From assembly GCA_031263345.1 (NCBI GenBank), contig JAISFY010000063.1, forward strand, positions 1 through 12,822: a stretch of 12,822 nucleotides of DNA. The letters are read 5' to 3'. The number at the start of each line of letters is the position of its first letter. Position 1 is the stretch's first letter. This document shows positions 4,880 to 12,673 of this stretch, piece by piece. The notes beneath the pieces were generated by a model. That model did not search any database. It worked only from the letters and a program-made list of their open reading frames with translations, and had not been told where the DNA came from. The translations under genes were made by a program, and so were the position numbers. Source of the DNA: Holosporales bacterium. Its GTDB lineage: Bacteria; Pseudomonadota; Alphaproteobacteria; RUG11792.

Positions 4880-6849
4880 GTTTGCGTAGATTGTTCAAAG
4901 GGGCTCTATTTACCGCTGAGCTCGTTGTAATGTGTTTTTTATTTTCTGGTCTGGCAGATTCTTTTTCGTTTTTTAAAAGCGAAAAGGATACGACAGAATC
5001 GGAATCTAATACCAAAGATCGTGCAAATGCCGATTCAGATAAATCCGTCGAAAAGCCCAATTTGAAAGGTGAAGATGGGAAAAAAAAGACGACAAAGGAT
5101 GGGGGGCCTGGAGGTAAACATCCCGCTTCGAAAGATAAGGAGAAAGTTGTCGTCGAATTTAAAGATGGCTCTGTAATAACAGAGGGTGAGACGAAGGAAG
5201 AGATTAATAACGTTCCAGAGCAGTTAGCAGCCAGAATGTCTCTCGCTGATATCAGAAACATTGTCGCCTGGAGGATGGCGTGTAATAAGGTCCTCAAAGA
5301 TGCGGCCAAAAAATCTGGAATTATGAACGATCCGAGTGTAAAAAAGGTCGTTGAAAGTAGAATTGATTCTGCGGCCGGTATTTTACTCCTCGATCAGTTA
5401 ACGAATGAGGAAATGACGTTCGAGAAGGCAAAAGAACACTACTACGCTACGTGGGATAAGAATTTCAAGAATACAATGGAATTCGAATTAATCGCAATAA
5501 CGACAACGGATCTTGCGGTAGTACAGAAACTGAAGAGAGAACGATTGGATGAGAAGGCTATGAAGGCCATGCTGGACGGGCATTCCGGTACGACGAAATA
5601 CATGGTCCTGGACCGGAGGCCTCAGAGTATGTTCCCTCCAGAAATAGCTGCAGCCGTTTTGGCCGCAGAGAAGGGGACTATTATTGGCCCGTTCGAAACG
5701 AGGGGAACGTATATGTTGTTCTTCCTAAAGGAAAAAAGCCCAGCCAAGAGGCAGCCATTTACCATGGAATTCTATAACACCTATAAAGAAACGGCTCGCA
5801 GGGATATAATCAATCCGATTCTCGAGGGTTTGTACAAGAAATATGCTGTAAAGACGTTCGACGTTTCTGGTAATCCTGTCGATTTATTTAAAATCGGAGA
5901 AGATGATAATAAGGATGGGAAATCTGGTAAAGGTAAAAAGGGAAAGAAAAATCAGATCAATTTAACTCAGGTAAAGGATAGTACTGTACTGGCAGTCGTT
6001 ACTAATGGAGGCAAAAAAGAAGACGTTACCGTCCACGATCTCAAGCAGTTTTTTATGGTAGATTCTTTAACCAGTGAGCCATTACGTGCAATGGCCGCGC
6101 AGTTTAATATTTCAAATGAAGATGTCGTTAAGCATGCGGCTAAGATTGTCATTGATGACAAGATCCTGAAATGGGAAGTAGAGGCTAGGAAATTTTATCA
6201 AGAGCCGGACGCTAAAGTAAAACTCAGTCGTATTAAGGATTTGGAAATTGCTCAGCAGCTCCTGATGAAGAATGCCAAGGCCACATCGGAGAGTACAAAG
6301 AGTGCTTACAATAAGTTTATTCAATCAATTCCAGAGGAAGATAAAAATGACAACGAAATAGCTATCAAATTAATTTTCTTCCCGACACATGAAGGTGCTT
6401 CGCAGGCTTTACAGTCAATATTGACTGGGGCAGAGAAGTTTGGCAACTTGTTTAAGACGGCGCTAGGTAGAAAGACAGCCATTGATCTTGGGTATGTTAA
6501 GAGAAGAGGAATGCCACCGGAGTTATGGAAATTAATCAAAAGTGGGGCGCCAGGAGCTTGCTGCAGAGAAGTCGTGGAAGTCAATGGACAGCAATTTGGA
6601 GTAAGAGACTGTCAGTTCGCAGTAATCTATGTGGCCGATAGAAGACCAGTCCTTTTACCATCTTTGGCTAACCCTCAGGATAAGAAATACTTCCAAGCGA
6701 TGGCTGAGCGCGAAGCGGCAGTTAAATTCGTAAAGAAATTGGCATTAGCTGGAATTAGCTCTGTAAATGGACGCTCGGTCGAAAAGTGGTTTGTGAATCC
6801 GGAGTTTGTTGACCGAATAATCGCGATGATCATCGGTACACCAGGTTAA
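4876..6849 (+). CDS. SurA/PpiC-like periplasmic folding protein with two tandem parvulin-like modules
   Basis: 657 residues. Residues 1-27 look like a signal peptide (SLRRLFKG, then a hydrophobic stretch ending SGLA before DSF), so it is probably exported by Sec; the Cys at 20 is not in a good lipobox. A low-complexity Lys/Asp/Glu/Gly stretch fills 33-95. A helical chaperone-like segment (about 96-198) precedes a parvulin-like domain (about 200-290, containing PPEIAAAVLAAEKGTIIGPF). A second lysine-rich linker (340-360) leads to another helical segment (370-490) and another parvulin-like domain (about 494-592, containing LGYVKRRGMPPELWKLIKSG). The His residues near the first and last strands of active parvulins are not visible in either domain, so it may be a chaperone rather than an isomerase. 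SurA guides outer-membrane proteins; that role here is inferred. First gene of a likely operon. Confidence 0.75.
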   Translation: MSLRRLFKGALFTAELVVMCFLFSGLADSFSFFKSEKDTTESESNTKDRANADSDKSVEKPNLKGEDGKKKTTKDGGPGGKHPASKDKEKVVVEFKDGSVITEGETKEEINNVPEQLAARMSLADIRNIVAWRMACNKVLKDAAKKSGIMNDPSVKKVVESRIDSAAGILLLDQLTNEEMTFEKAKEHYYATWDKNFKNTMEFELIAITTTDLAVVQKLKRERLDEKAMKAMLDGHSGTTKYMVLDRRPQSMFPPEIAAAVLAAEKGTIIGPFETRGTYMLFFLKEKSPAKRQPFTMEFYNTYKETARRDIINPILEGLYKKYAVKTFDVSGNPVDLFKIGEDDNKDGKSGKGKKGKKNQINLTQVKDSTVLAVVTNGGKKEDVTVHDLKQFFMVDSLTSEPLRAMAAQFNISNEDVVKHAAKIVIDDKILKWEVEARKFYQEPDAKVKLSRIKDLEIAQQLLMKNAKATSESTKSAYNKFIQSIPEEDKNDNEIAIKLIFFPTHEGASQALQSILTGAEKFGNLFKTALGRKTAIDLGYVKRRGMPPELWKLIKSGAPGACCREVVEVNGQQFGVRDCQFAVIYVADRRPVLLPSLANPQDKKYFQAMAEREAAVKFVKKLALAGISSVNGRSVEKWFVNPEFVDRIIAMIIGTPG

Positions 6850-6900
6850 AACAAGGACGCTGGGGACGACGGAAAAGAAAAACGATAGTCTGGAGCGTGT

Positions 6901-7602
6901 ATGAATCGAAACGCTATAAAATCTGTGCGTTTGCCACCAGTCGCTAAGAAATGGCTCAACGGTTCTGAGTTATCGGCTGGGTGGCCTGCTTTCTCTAGAG
7001 ATTTGAAGATGAGTCGGCTCATTGCCAATCGGGGGAAACGGTTCATCGCATTCTTTGGAGGCAGCGGAATTCCGGCTGGATCATTCTATTACGAAAAGGC
7101 GGTCGAGTTGGCGACTGCGATTACCTCGGCTGGCGGTGTCGTATTGACGGGAGGTGGACCGGGTATCATGGAGGCCGGGAATCGCGGAGCCGGATTGGGA
7201 AAGGAGGGCTCATCGTATGGGCTACTCGTGAATACTATTCACAGAGAATTCTCTGGTTCTAATTCCTATATAGATCCTGAAAATAGGTTTGTTTTTGAAA
7301 CGCTATCTGTAAGACTTTTGACCCTAATTTCGTGTAGCAGAGCTATAGTTTTTTTTCCAGGTGGCTTCGGGACATTCGAGGAATTGTTTTCTTTGTTGGT
7401 GAGGGAGAAGGTTGAGATGATGCAATCTTTACCCATATACCTATTCGGAAGTAAGTTTTGGAATGGACTATTAAAATGGCTCAAGGATACGGTTATACCG
7501 GAAAAGGTGATAGAGCCGGAGTGCTTAGAATTATTTAGCATAGAAGATGATCTTACAAAAATTGCGAATAACATAATCGAACATTGTTTACAGGAAAATT
7601 GA
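6901..7602 (+). CDS. LOG-family Rossmann-fold protein (TIGR00730 type; nucleotide phosphoribohydrolase-like)
   Basis: 233 residues. The two family signatures are present: GGGPGIMEAGNRGA at 84-97 and PGGFGTFEE at 153-161, whose Gly-rich loop and Glu bind and cleave the ribosyl phosphate in LOG enzymes. FFGGSGIP near 51-58 is the first Rossmann strand. Family members hydrolyse nucleoside 5'-monophosphates to base and ribose 5-phosphate (cytokinin-activating LOG, or PpnN-like nucleosidases); many bacterial members are misnamed lysine decarboxylases. The substrate here is unknown. A GGAG five bases before the ATG supports this start. It lies 51 bases after the SurA-like gene and 12 before accB, so it is probably co-transcribed. 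It is cytoplasmic, with no signal peptide. Confidence 0.85.
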   Translation: MNRNAIKSVRLPPVAKKWLNGSELSAGWPAFSRDLKMSRLIANRGKRFIAFFGGSGIPAGSFYYEKAVELATAITSAGGVVLTGGGPGIMEAGNRGAGLGKEGSSYGLLVNTIHREFSGSNSYIDPENRFVFETLSVRLLTLISCSRAIVFFPGGFGTFEELFSLLVREKVEMMQSLPIYLFGSKFWNGLLKWLKDTVIPEKVIEPECLELFSIEDDLTKIANNIIEHCLQEN

Positions 7603-7614
7603 GGAAATTTTTTA

Positions 7615-8070
7615 ATGTCGTCATTAAAGATAAATGAAGCCCTTTTCAATAAGCTCGCAGAGATCCTGAAGAAACATCAGTTAGGTGAAATAGAGTATCA
7701 GGATGGAACCTTTAAGGTAAGGATAGCTGCGCGAAGTACTATCGTCCAGCATGGAGATACTTCACCACAATCGGGAATGCAAACTGATTCGATCCCCCAA
7801 CAGCAATCAAATTTACCAGTAGATTGGGCGAGGCATCAAGGAGCGCTGAAATCACCGATGGTTGGGATATGTTATCTTGCTCCGGAACCGGGATCTCAAA
7901 ATTTCGTGGAAACTGGAAGTATGGTAAATGAAGGGCAGCCGATCCTTATCATTGAGGCCATGAAGGTAATGAATATTATTAAATCTCAAAGATCCGGCAA
8001 GGTTATTCATATCGCCGTAAAAAATGGAGAGCCTGTTGAATACGGACAGCTTCTGATAGTCATCGAGTAG
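7615..8070 (+). CDS. accB: Biotin carboxyl carrier protein of acetyl-CoA carboxylase (AccB)
   Basis: 151 residues, the normal length of AccB. The N-terminal part (1-40) resembles the family's helical start plus the IEYQDGTFKVRIA strand; a Gln/Ser/Pro-rich flexible linker covers about 41-75; the biotinyl domain covers 76-151. The biotinylation motif EAMKVMN places the biotin on Lys117, and the protein ends in the typical GQLLIVIE. It carries CO2 between biotin carboxylase (AccC) and carboxyltransferase (AccA/AccD) in the first step of fatty acid synthesis. GAGGAA beginning in the preceding stop codon serves as ribosome binding site eight bases before the ATG. accC normally follows accB, but here a transporter does, so accC must be elsewhere. 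Confidence 0.97.
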   Translation: MSSLKINEALFNKLAEILKKHQLGEIEYQDGTFKVRIAARSTIVQHGDTSPQSGMQTDSIPQQQSNLPVDWARHQGALKSPMVGICYLAPEPGSQNFVETGSMVNEGQPILIIEAMKVMNIIKSQRSGKVIHIAVKNGEPVEYGQLLIVIE

Positions 8071-8087
8071 CGAGGAGAAGCGTTCGT

Positions 8088-9356
8088 ATGAATGATCTAG
8101 GCATCCTTAAGGTATTGATTTTATCGTCTCCTTTGATTTTCTTGCTATTATCATTGGCGCTTTTACCGCTCATCTGCCCTAAATTCTGGAATAAATATGA
8201 ACTTTTAATTTTAACTTTTGTTTCGGTGGCATCGATTACATCATTTGCCTCGATATCGCAGAATACAGCCATTGCCTCCCTGGAAGGAGTCATTATACAT
8301 GACTACATCCCGTTCATCATTACGCTGTTCGCGCTCTACGTTTTAAGTCATGGAATTGGGATTACAGTTCGATTTCGTCCAACAACAGCGGCGAATTTAG
8401 TATTCCTCGGCTGCGGGAGTATATTGTCATCTATAATTGGGACGACGGGAGCATCGATGTTATTACTACGTCCATTCCTGGAAATGAATAAGTCTAGGCA
8501 AAAATTAACGCATCTTATTATATTTTTTATATTTTTAATTTCAAATATAGGGGGGTTAATGACGCCACTTGGGGATCCGCCGTTGTTGATCGGCCATTTA
8601 AAGGGTATCGATTTTTTATGGGAAATTGAAAATCTCTATCCACACTGGTTGATGTACATGTCCCTCTGTCTAGCGGCTTTATATTTTATAGATAAAAGGA
8701 AATTGGCCACGGAAGGATGTTCGAGAGAATATGAAACGATCGAAGGACGGCCGATAGAGATTTCAGGGATGTTAAACATATTTATGATTTTAATGACGGT
8801 CGCTATACTATTCGTCGATGTGATCGACGTATTGCTACGCAGTATATTACTAACGGTGATTTGCATCATTTCGATAATTAATGGGAAGAGGTCTGGTAGA
8901 CTCCTAGATTTAGGACCATTTCGCGAGGTTGCCGTGACATTCTTAGTAATATTCATCGTAATAACTCCAGTACTATATTCTCTCGAAGTAAATTCGAATG
9001 CGATTCACACGAAGATTGCTGAATGGAGCAATACAATTGACGAATCGACGATATACTTTATGATGTGTGGCCTCGCATCATCATTTTTAGATAACGCACC
9101 GTCATATCTCCTGTTTTTCAATATGGCTGGCGGAAATGTTCAAGAATTAATGACGACCTCATCTGGAATATTAAAGGCGATATCGGTGAGCGCGGTCGTT
9201 ATGGGATCAATGACGTATATTGGCAATGCCCCGAATATGATGGTTACATCGATAGCTCAAAAAGCGGGAGTTAAGATGCCATCATTTATCGGGTATATGG
9301 GTTGGTCGTTGGCCATCATTCTTCCAATAAGTCTCGTGATAATGATCATTAATTAG
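8088..9356 (+). CDS. ArsB/NhaD-superfamily (ion transporter) sodium:proton antiporter-like membrane protein
   Basis: 422 residues, nearly all membrane-spanning, with roughly 10-12 hydrophobic segments, the first at about 10-30. Three re-entrant-loop style signatures are visible: SNIGGLMTPLGDPPLL at 152-167, SSFLDNAPSYLLF at 331-343 and GSMTYIGNAPNMMV at 373-386. Paired Asn/Asp/Gly/Pro motifs of this kind, one in each half, are characteristic of the NhaD/CitM/ArsB superfamily. A sodium:proton exchange role is the usual annotation for this subgroup, but the transported ion cannot be read from the sequence. GAGGAG ten bases upstream supports the ATG. It lies 17 bases after accB and is likely the last gene of the operon. 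No strong intrinsic terminator follows; only weak inverted repeats (9359-9364 with 9383-9388, and 9390-9394 with 9407-9411) are seen. Confidence 0.85.
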   Translation: MNDLGILKVLILSSPLIFLLLSLALLPLICPKFWNKYELLILTFVSVASITSFASISQNTAIASLEGVIIHDYIPFIITLFALYVLSHGIGITVRFRPTTAANLVFLGCGSILSSIIGTTGASMLLLRPFLEMNKSRQKLTHLIIFFIFLISNIGGLMTPLGDPPLLIGHLKGIDFLWEIENLYPHWLMYMSLCLAALYFIDKRKLATEGCSREYETIEGRPIEISGMLNIFMILMTVAILFVDVIDVLLRSILLTVICIISIINGKRSGRLLDLGPFREVAVTFLVIFIVITPVLYSLEVNSNAIHTKIAEWSNTIDESTIYFMMCGLASSFLDNAPSYLLFFNMAGGNVQELMTTSSGILKAISVSAVVMGSMTYIGNAPNMMVTSIAQKAGVKMPSFIGYMGWSLAIILPISLVIMIIN

Positions 9357-9432
9357 CGTTCTTAGGTAAATTCCTGAAGATATAAGAAAGCATCGCCGCG
9401 GATCGAGATGCAGATGATTATGAATAATTTTA

Positions 9433-9461
9433 TTGCAAGAATGATACATTCTGCATACAAT
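9433..9461 (+). promoter_or_regulatory. Near-consensus promoter of the secreted-protein gene
   Basis: TTGCAA (9433-9438), an exact 17-base spacer, and TACAAT (9456-9461), matching sigma70 consensus at 4/6 and 5/6 positions. Transcription would start near 9468, leaving an untranslated leader of about 54 bases before the ATG at 9522. This gives the gene a transcript separate from the upstream antiporter operon. Confidence 0.6.
9438..9452. promoter_or_regulatory. Operator-like palindrome AGAATG-ATA-CATTCT
   Basis: A perfect 6-3-6 inverted repeat that begins at the last base of the -35 box and lies inside the spacer of the promoter at 9433-9461. Allowing a one-base bulge, the symmetry extends outward to TGCA on both sides. 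A dimeric repressor bound here would occlude RNA polymerase. No candidate regulator is encoded in the window. Confidence 0.4.
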
Positions 9462-9521
9462 ATGTTCCCCTGGGCAAATTCTCAGGTCATAAACAGCCAA
9501 GAAAAGAGAGGAGAATTAGCG

Positions 9522-10256
9522 ATGATCCCACACGACAGCCGAATCACTTCAACCCCAATTCCGAAATGCTTCCGAAAATTAGGAGCCGCAGTTAGCCTAG
9601 CCATAATGGGGTTTCCCATTGCCATGGCCGCAACCCTGCCCCAGACTCCTCCTGATTCGGAGAGAAGAATAGAACCCACTGCACTTCTACTCAGACATAA
9701 TGTCGCCCCCATCGGAACCGTGGAGAATCCAGTCAAATGGAAATCCGAAGAGCCCATACCTCGAAGTGTGGTAATTGAAATACACTTGATACCAGAAGGA
9801 AATCCAAATTACAGACATCAAAGATTTCCCCCGAACAATCAGGCTTCGGCCGCATTTTTGCACGCTTGCACACTGCTGGGCATAGGGAGATTTGAATTTC
9901 TTAGTAAATTTCAGGGAAAAATAAGATCTCTGGAGGAAATAGAAACCATAGGTAATGGTAATGCCATCATGCTTGAGCTCCAATACGACCCCGACTCTAA
10001 GACCTATGTCTTCAAAAGATGTTTTAACAGTGGCTCAAAATCCACCAAAGCAATTGCAATACCCTTGCTGGACCCACTTAATAGGTGGGTTCTATTTATC
10101 CAAGACGAGCATGATCCCGGAGTTTTCCATCTACTTCATCCGCCCGGAATAATATTGGTAGAATTTCCATATCACCCGCAATACCATTTATTACAAAAAG
10201 ATTCACCCGTTCTTGAAGAATGGGAAGAAATAATTCCGTACTACCCATTAATATAG
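9522..10256 (+). CDS. Secreted protein of unknown family
   Basis: 244 residues from the ATG at 9522. This start is chosen because AGGAG stands eight bases upstream and a classical signal peptide follows: positive CFRKLG, hydrophobic AAVSLAIMGFPIAM, and AMA before ATLP, with cleavage expected after residue 36. An in-frame ATG at 9408 has no ribosome binding site and lies upstream of the promoter. The mature part of about 208 residues has no transmembrane segment, is rich in Pro, and has only three Cys in the full precursor. I recognise no domain. The coding strand carries roughly two C per G in lines I counted, unlike the G-rich coding strands of neighbouring genes. A periplasmic or exported lineage-specific protein is inferred; effector, adhesin or envelope roles cannot be separated. 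Confidence 0.7.
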   Translation: MIPHDSRITSTPIPKCFRKLGAAVSLAIMGFPIAMAATLPQTPPDSERRIEPTALLLRHNVAPIGTVENPVKWKSEEPIPRSVVIEIHLIPEGNPNYRHQRFPPNNQASAAFLHACTLLGIGRFEFLSKFQGKIRSLEEIETIGNGNAIMLELQYDPDSKTYVFKRCFNSGSKSTKAIAIPLLDPLNRWVLFIQDEHDPGVFHLLHPPGIILVEFPYHPQYHLLQKDSPVLEEWEEIIPYYPLI

Positions 10257-10517
10257 ATTCGTTTGTAGGCTTTGAGGAAAGCATTCATACGTTGAAATTT
10301 TTCGTCAGGAATGAGATAGTACATTGTGGTTCAAGTGGTAAGATAGTAACACAACCGCTTGTGCCATAATTTTGGCTGTTATTCACATACTTGAAAAATT
10401 TTTCCTACGAGACCCAACATTGATGTTTCCCATCAACAGCGAAGCCCATTTCCTCCTTTCTTTATACCAGGTAAATCCGTAGTTAGTTTTCAATGCCATC
10501 TTTGACATTGGCAGTGG
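10257..10517. other. Gene-poor gap between convergent genes, with short minus-strand ORFs
   Basis: 261 bases between two convergent stops. It contains the palindromic core TGAAAAATTTTTC (10392-10404), a hairpin CACAA-CCGC-TTGTG (10350-10363) overlapping a second GCCA/TGGC hairpin (10363-10376), but no classical bidirectional terminator. On the minus strand, the frame of the ABC ATPase stays open past its TAG for another 45 sense codons (10382-10517), including an ATG at 10508. A separate 27-codon ORF runs 10324-10241 (MYYLIPDEKFQRM and onward). Neither has a ribosome binding site. They may be remnants or chance. Confidence 0.35.
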
Positions 10518-11180
10518 CTAGCCGTAATGGCTTTTCAAATGTTCTACCGCATCGGAATGGTCTTTCGGGTTAATTTCGATTACTATTTTACCCCGATTCA
10601 ACAGTACGATCCTGTCGGATATCTGCGCTAAAAAATCGAGATCATGAGATGCGATGACAATCGTAACTCCAAGTCTATTAACCCTCTCTAAAAGAGCTGC
10701 TACATCCTCGGTAGTAGCAACATCTAATCCGGAGGTCGGTTCATCACATAGTAATACGTCAGGATCTATCATCAAGCTCCTAGCCAGTGCAACTCTCTGT
10801 TTTTGTCCGCCCGATAATATTCTTGGGTATTCCGCTGCCTTTTCACCGATCCCCAAATCCTCAAGGATGGCCTGTGCCTTGGCTATACACTGCTTCTTGT
10901 CGATTCCGGCCTTTAATGCCGGAGCATATACCAAGTTTTGTAGTACTGTCATGTGCGGAAACAATTGAAAATCTTGAAATACGAAACCAATCCTGCAATC
11001 ATAATCTATGGTTCCGCTGTCCGGTACTTCTAATCCCTGAATGCAGCGCAGCAGAGTGGATTTCCCGCCTCCGGACGCGCCAGCTAGCCCAACAATACTA
11101 GACGATCCTATATCTAAACTGACACTATCTAAGACATTAACTCCATTAAACGATTTACGGACGTTGCAAATTTTCAGCAT
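10518..11180 (-). CDS. Polar amino-acid ABC importer, ATP-binding subunit (GlnQ/HisP/ArtP type)
   Basis: 220 residues. Walker A GASGGGKST at 34-42, Q-loop FVFQDFQLFPHMT with Gln69, signature LSGGQ at 122-126, Walker B DVLLCDE at 141-147, D-loop SGLD at 150-153 and the switch His at 179 are all intact, so it should hydrolyse ATP. It is about 20-25 residues shorter than GlnQ (about 240), mainly because the stretch between GTIDYD and the Q-loop strand is compact. It powers uptake through the permease encoded just upstream. The ATG at 11180 lies within the last codons of the permease gene (26-base overlap), with AAGGA ten to eleven bases upstream. It is the last gene of the operon; the substrate is not determinable. 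Confidence 0.95.
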   Translation of the reverse strand: MLKICNVRKSFNGVNVLDSVSLDIGSSSIVGLAGASGGGKSTLLRCIQGLEVPDSGTIDYDCRIGFVFQDFQLFPHMTVLQNLVYAPALKAGIDKKQCIAKAQAILEDLGIGEKAAEYPRILSGGQKQRVALARSLMIDPDVLLCDEPTSGLDVATTEDVAALLERVNRLGVTIVIASHDLDFLAQISDRIVLLNRGKIVIEINPKDHSDAVEHLKSHYG

Positions 11181-11811
11181 ATAATTTCAATCCTTCTACC
11201 TTTCTACCTATAAATTCTATCAGTAACACGAACAGGTAATAAATAAATGCAGCAATACTTAGTGGAATAAAATACTCATATTGTTCGGCCGCTATTACCT
11301 GCGACCTACGCATAACATCCATCCCGCCGATCGTCGCTACTAACGCCGTTTCCTTTAGTAAAGTCACGGTTTCATTAATAAATGTTGGAAAAATATTCAT
11401 TACCACTTGTGGCAAGATAATATCTTTCCACATATGGAACGCCGGAATCCCAAGAGATCTGGATACCTCGAATTGCCCTTTCGGTAAACTTTCAATCCCT
11501 GCCCTTAAGATTTCCGAAACGTAAGCTGAGCTGTTGATTCCGAAGGCAATGATTCCTGTCAGAACTATCCCGAGTTTACATCCAAATATTTGGGGAACCG
11601 CAAAATAAAAGAAACTTAACTGCAGAATCACCGGAGTTCCCCTTACTACCGATACGATACAGTTAATAGCGGTTTTACATATACAACAGGCCCTAGCAAC
11701 CGCAAACAGACCACCGACCACCAACCCGATGAAAATACTCCCAACGAGAAGCTCTAACGTCAAAACAATGCCAGATCCGATGAACAAAAAATCGGCTACG
11801 ATCTTACTCAC
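11155..11811 (-). CDS. Polar amino-acid ABC importer, permease subunit (HisM/GlnP family)
   Basis: 218 residues from a GTG start at 11811, overlapping the binding-protein stop (GTGAGTAA). Upstream in-frame ATGs near 11883 exist, but they would add an atypical N-terminus and overlap the previous gene by 80 bases. From the GTG the protein begins directly with the family's first helix (IVLTLELLVGSIFIGL, about 15-30). RGTPVILQL at 57-65 and the cytoplasmic EAA loop EVSRSLGIP...ILPQVV at about 115-137, which docks on the ATPase, are typical. A final hydrophobic helix spans about 183-200. It works as a dimer in the inner membrane, likely a homodimer since only one permease gene is present. Confidence 0.93.
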   Translation of the reverse strand: MSKIVADFLFIGSGIVLTLELLVGSIFIGLVVGGLFAVARACCICKTAINCIVSVVRGTPVILQLSFFYFAVPQIFGCKLGIVLTGIIAFGINSSAYVSEILRAGIESLPKGQFEVSRSLGIPAFHMWKDIILPQVVMNIFPTFINETVTLLKETALVATIGGMDVMRRSQVIAAEQYEYFIPLSIAAFIYYLFVLLIEFIGRKVEGLKLYAENLQRP

Positions 11812-12550
11812 AAACGAGGTTCCACTTCTTTTTGATAGCAAGCAACTCTCCGCTCTCATCCAGCTCCCGAATCGCATCATCAAGCTGCTTTTTGAGAGAA
11901 GAACCTTTCTTTACGACCATAGCAGAACCGCCCTCATCGCTATCAGAAAGATCGGCTACTACAGTAAATACGAGTACTGAGTTTTCACTACAAAGTGTAG
12001 AGGCTATCGCTCCATCCACCAGCACCCCATCAACTCGTCCGGCCTTAATGAGCTCAACGGCCTGCACTACGTTATCGATGAGCATTATATTAGCCTGCCG
12101 CCTATTCTGCCTCATCCAACTTTCCTGGGTAGATCCTAACTGACATGCCACCTTTACATTCGCCATATCATCCGTGTTCAGTTTAACGTCATTCCTTTTG
12201 TGTACAAGCGCCATCACAGATCTGTAATACACAATGGAGAAATCATAATTCTTTTGTCGCTCTGCGGTCGGATTTAGAGATGCAATTCCTACATCGATAG
12301 TACCACTTCCTAGACCAGCAAATATTGATGAAAATTGCGCATCTTCAAATTTGGCTGTTTTTCCCAATTTTTTAGCTACAGCATTCGCCAAATCGATATC
12401 AAATCCGGATAAATTACCATCTTTATAAAACTCAAACGGTGGATAATCGGCGCTAGTCCCAAATATGATAATGGTATCATCTTTCCGCTCCTCGCATCCA
12501 CATAGCATGAATGCGGCGACAATCATCAGTCTACGCAACAAGGTAAACAC
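11804..12550 (-). CDS. Polar amino-acid ABC importer, substrate-binding lipoprotein
   Basis: 248 residues from a GTG start with AGGGAAGAA upstream. A short lipoprotein signal ends in the lipobox LCGC, placing the lipidated Cys at 19, with Glu at +2. The mature part is a type II (SBP_bac_3) binding protein: FGTSADYPPFEF (30-41), FDIDLANAVAKKLG (50-63), DVGIASLNPTAERQK (86-100) with Arg98 expected to hold the ligand carboxylate, and Asp179 in VDGVLVDGAIA expected to hold the amino group. It therefore probably binds an alpha-amino acid; arginine, lysine or glutamine cannot be told apart. Anchoring as a lipoprotein, rather than free in the periplasm, is less usual in Gram-negative bacteria. First gene of the three-gene operon. 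Confidence 0.93.
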   Translation of the reverse strand: MFTLLRRLMIVAAFMLCGCEERKDDTIIIFGTSADYPPFEFYKDGNLSGFDIDLANAVAKKLGKTAKFEDAQFSSIFAGLGSGTIDVGIASLNPTAERQKNYDFSIVYYRSVMALVHKRNDVKLNTDDMANVKVACQLGSTQESWMRQNRRQANIMLIDNVVQAVELIKAGRVDGVLVDGAIASTLCSENSVLVFTVVADLSDSDEGGSAMVVKKGSSLKKQLDDAIRELDESGELLAIKKKWNLVCE

Positions 12551-12645
12551 AGAGTAGATTCTTCCCTATTTTAACAAAACTACTCACTGGAGTATACAGC
12601 AACAGTAAACTACTAGCTAGAGATTTTCGCGTAAATAGTGTCTGA

Positions 12646-12673
12646 AATATAATTGTAATGAGATATTTTACAA
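12646..12673 (-). promoter_or_regulatory. Candidate promoter of the amino-acid ABC operon
   Basis: On the minus strand TTGTAA (12673-12668), a 16-base spacer and TATATT (12651-12646). Transcription would begin near 12639, about 88 bases before the GTG. Another possible -10 (TATACT, nearer the gene) lacks a -35. The 242 bases from 12551 to 12792 otherwise hold no gene. Confidence 0.35.

Noticed and set aside
9408..9521. Upstream ATG for the secreted protein
   Set aside because: It has no ribosome binding site, lies upstream of the promoter, and would bury the signal peptide 38 residues inside.
10325..10376. Sequence GGTTCAAGTGGTAAGATAG resembling a tRNA-Gln D-arm
   Set aside because: No acceptor, anticodon or T-arm pairing could be built around it.
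11812..11883. Upstream ATG starts for the ABC permease
   Set aside because: They overlap the binding-protein gene by 80 bases and add a non-family N-terminus; GTG at 11811 begins right at the family's first helix and overlaps the upstream stop.
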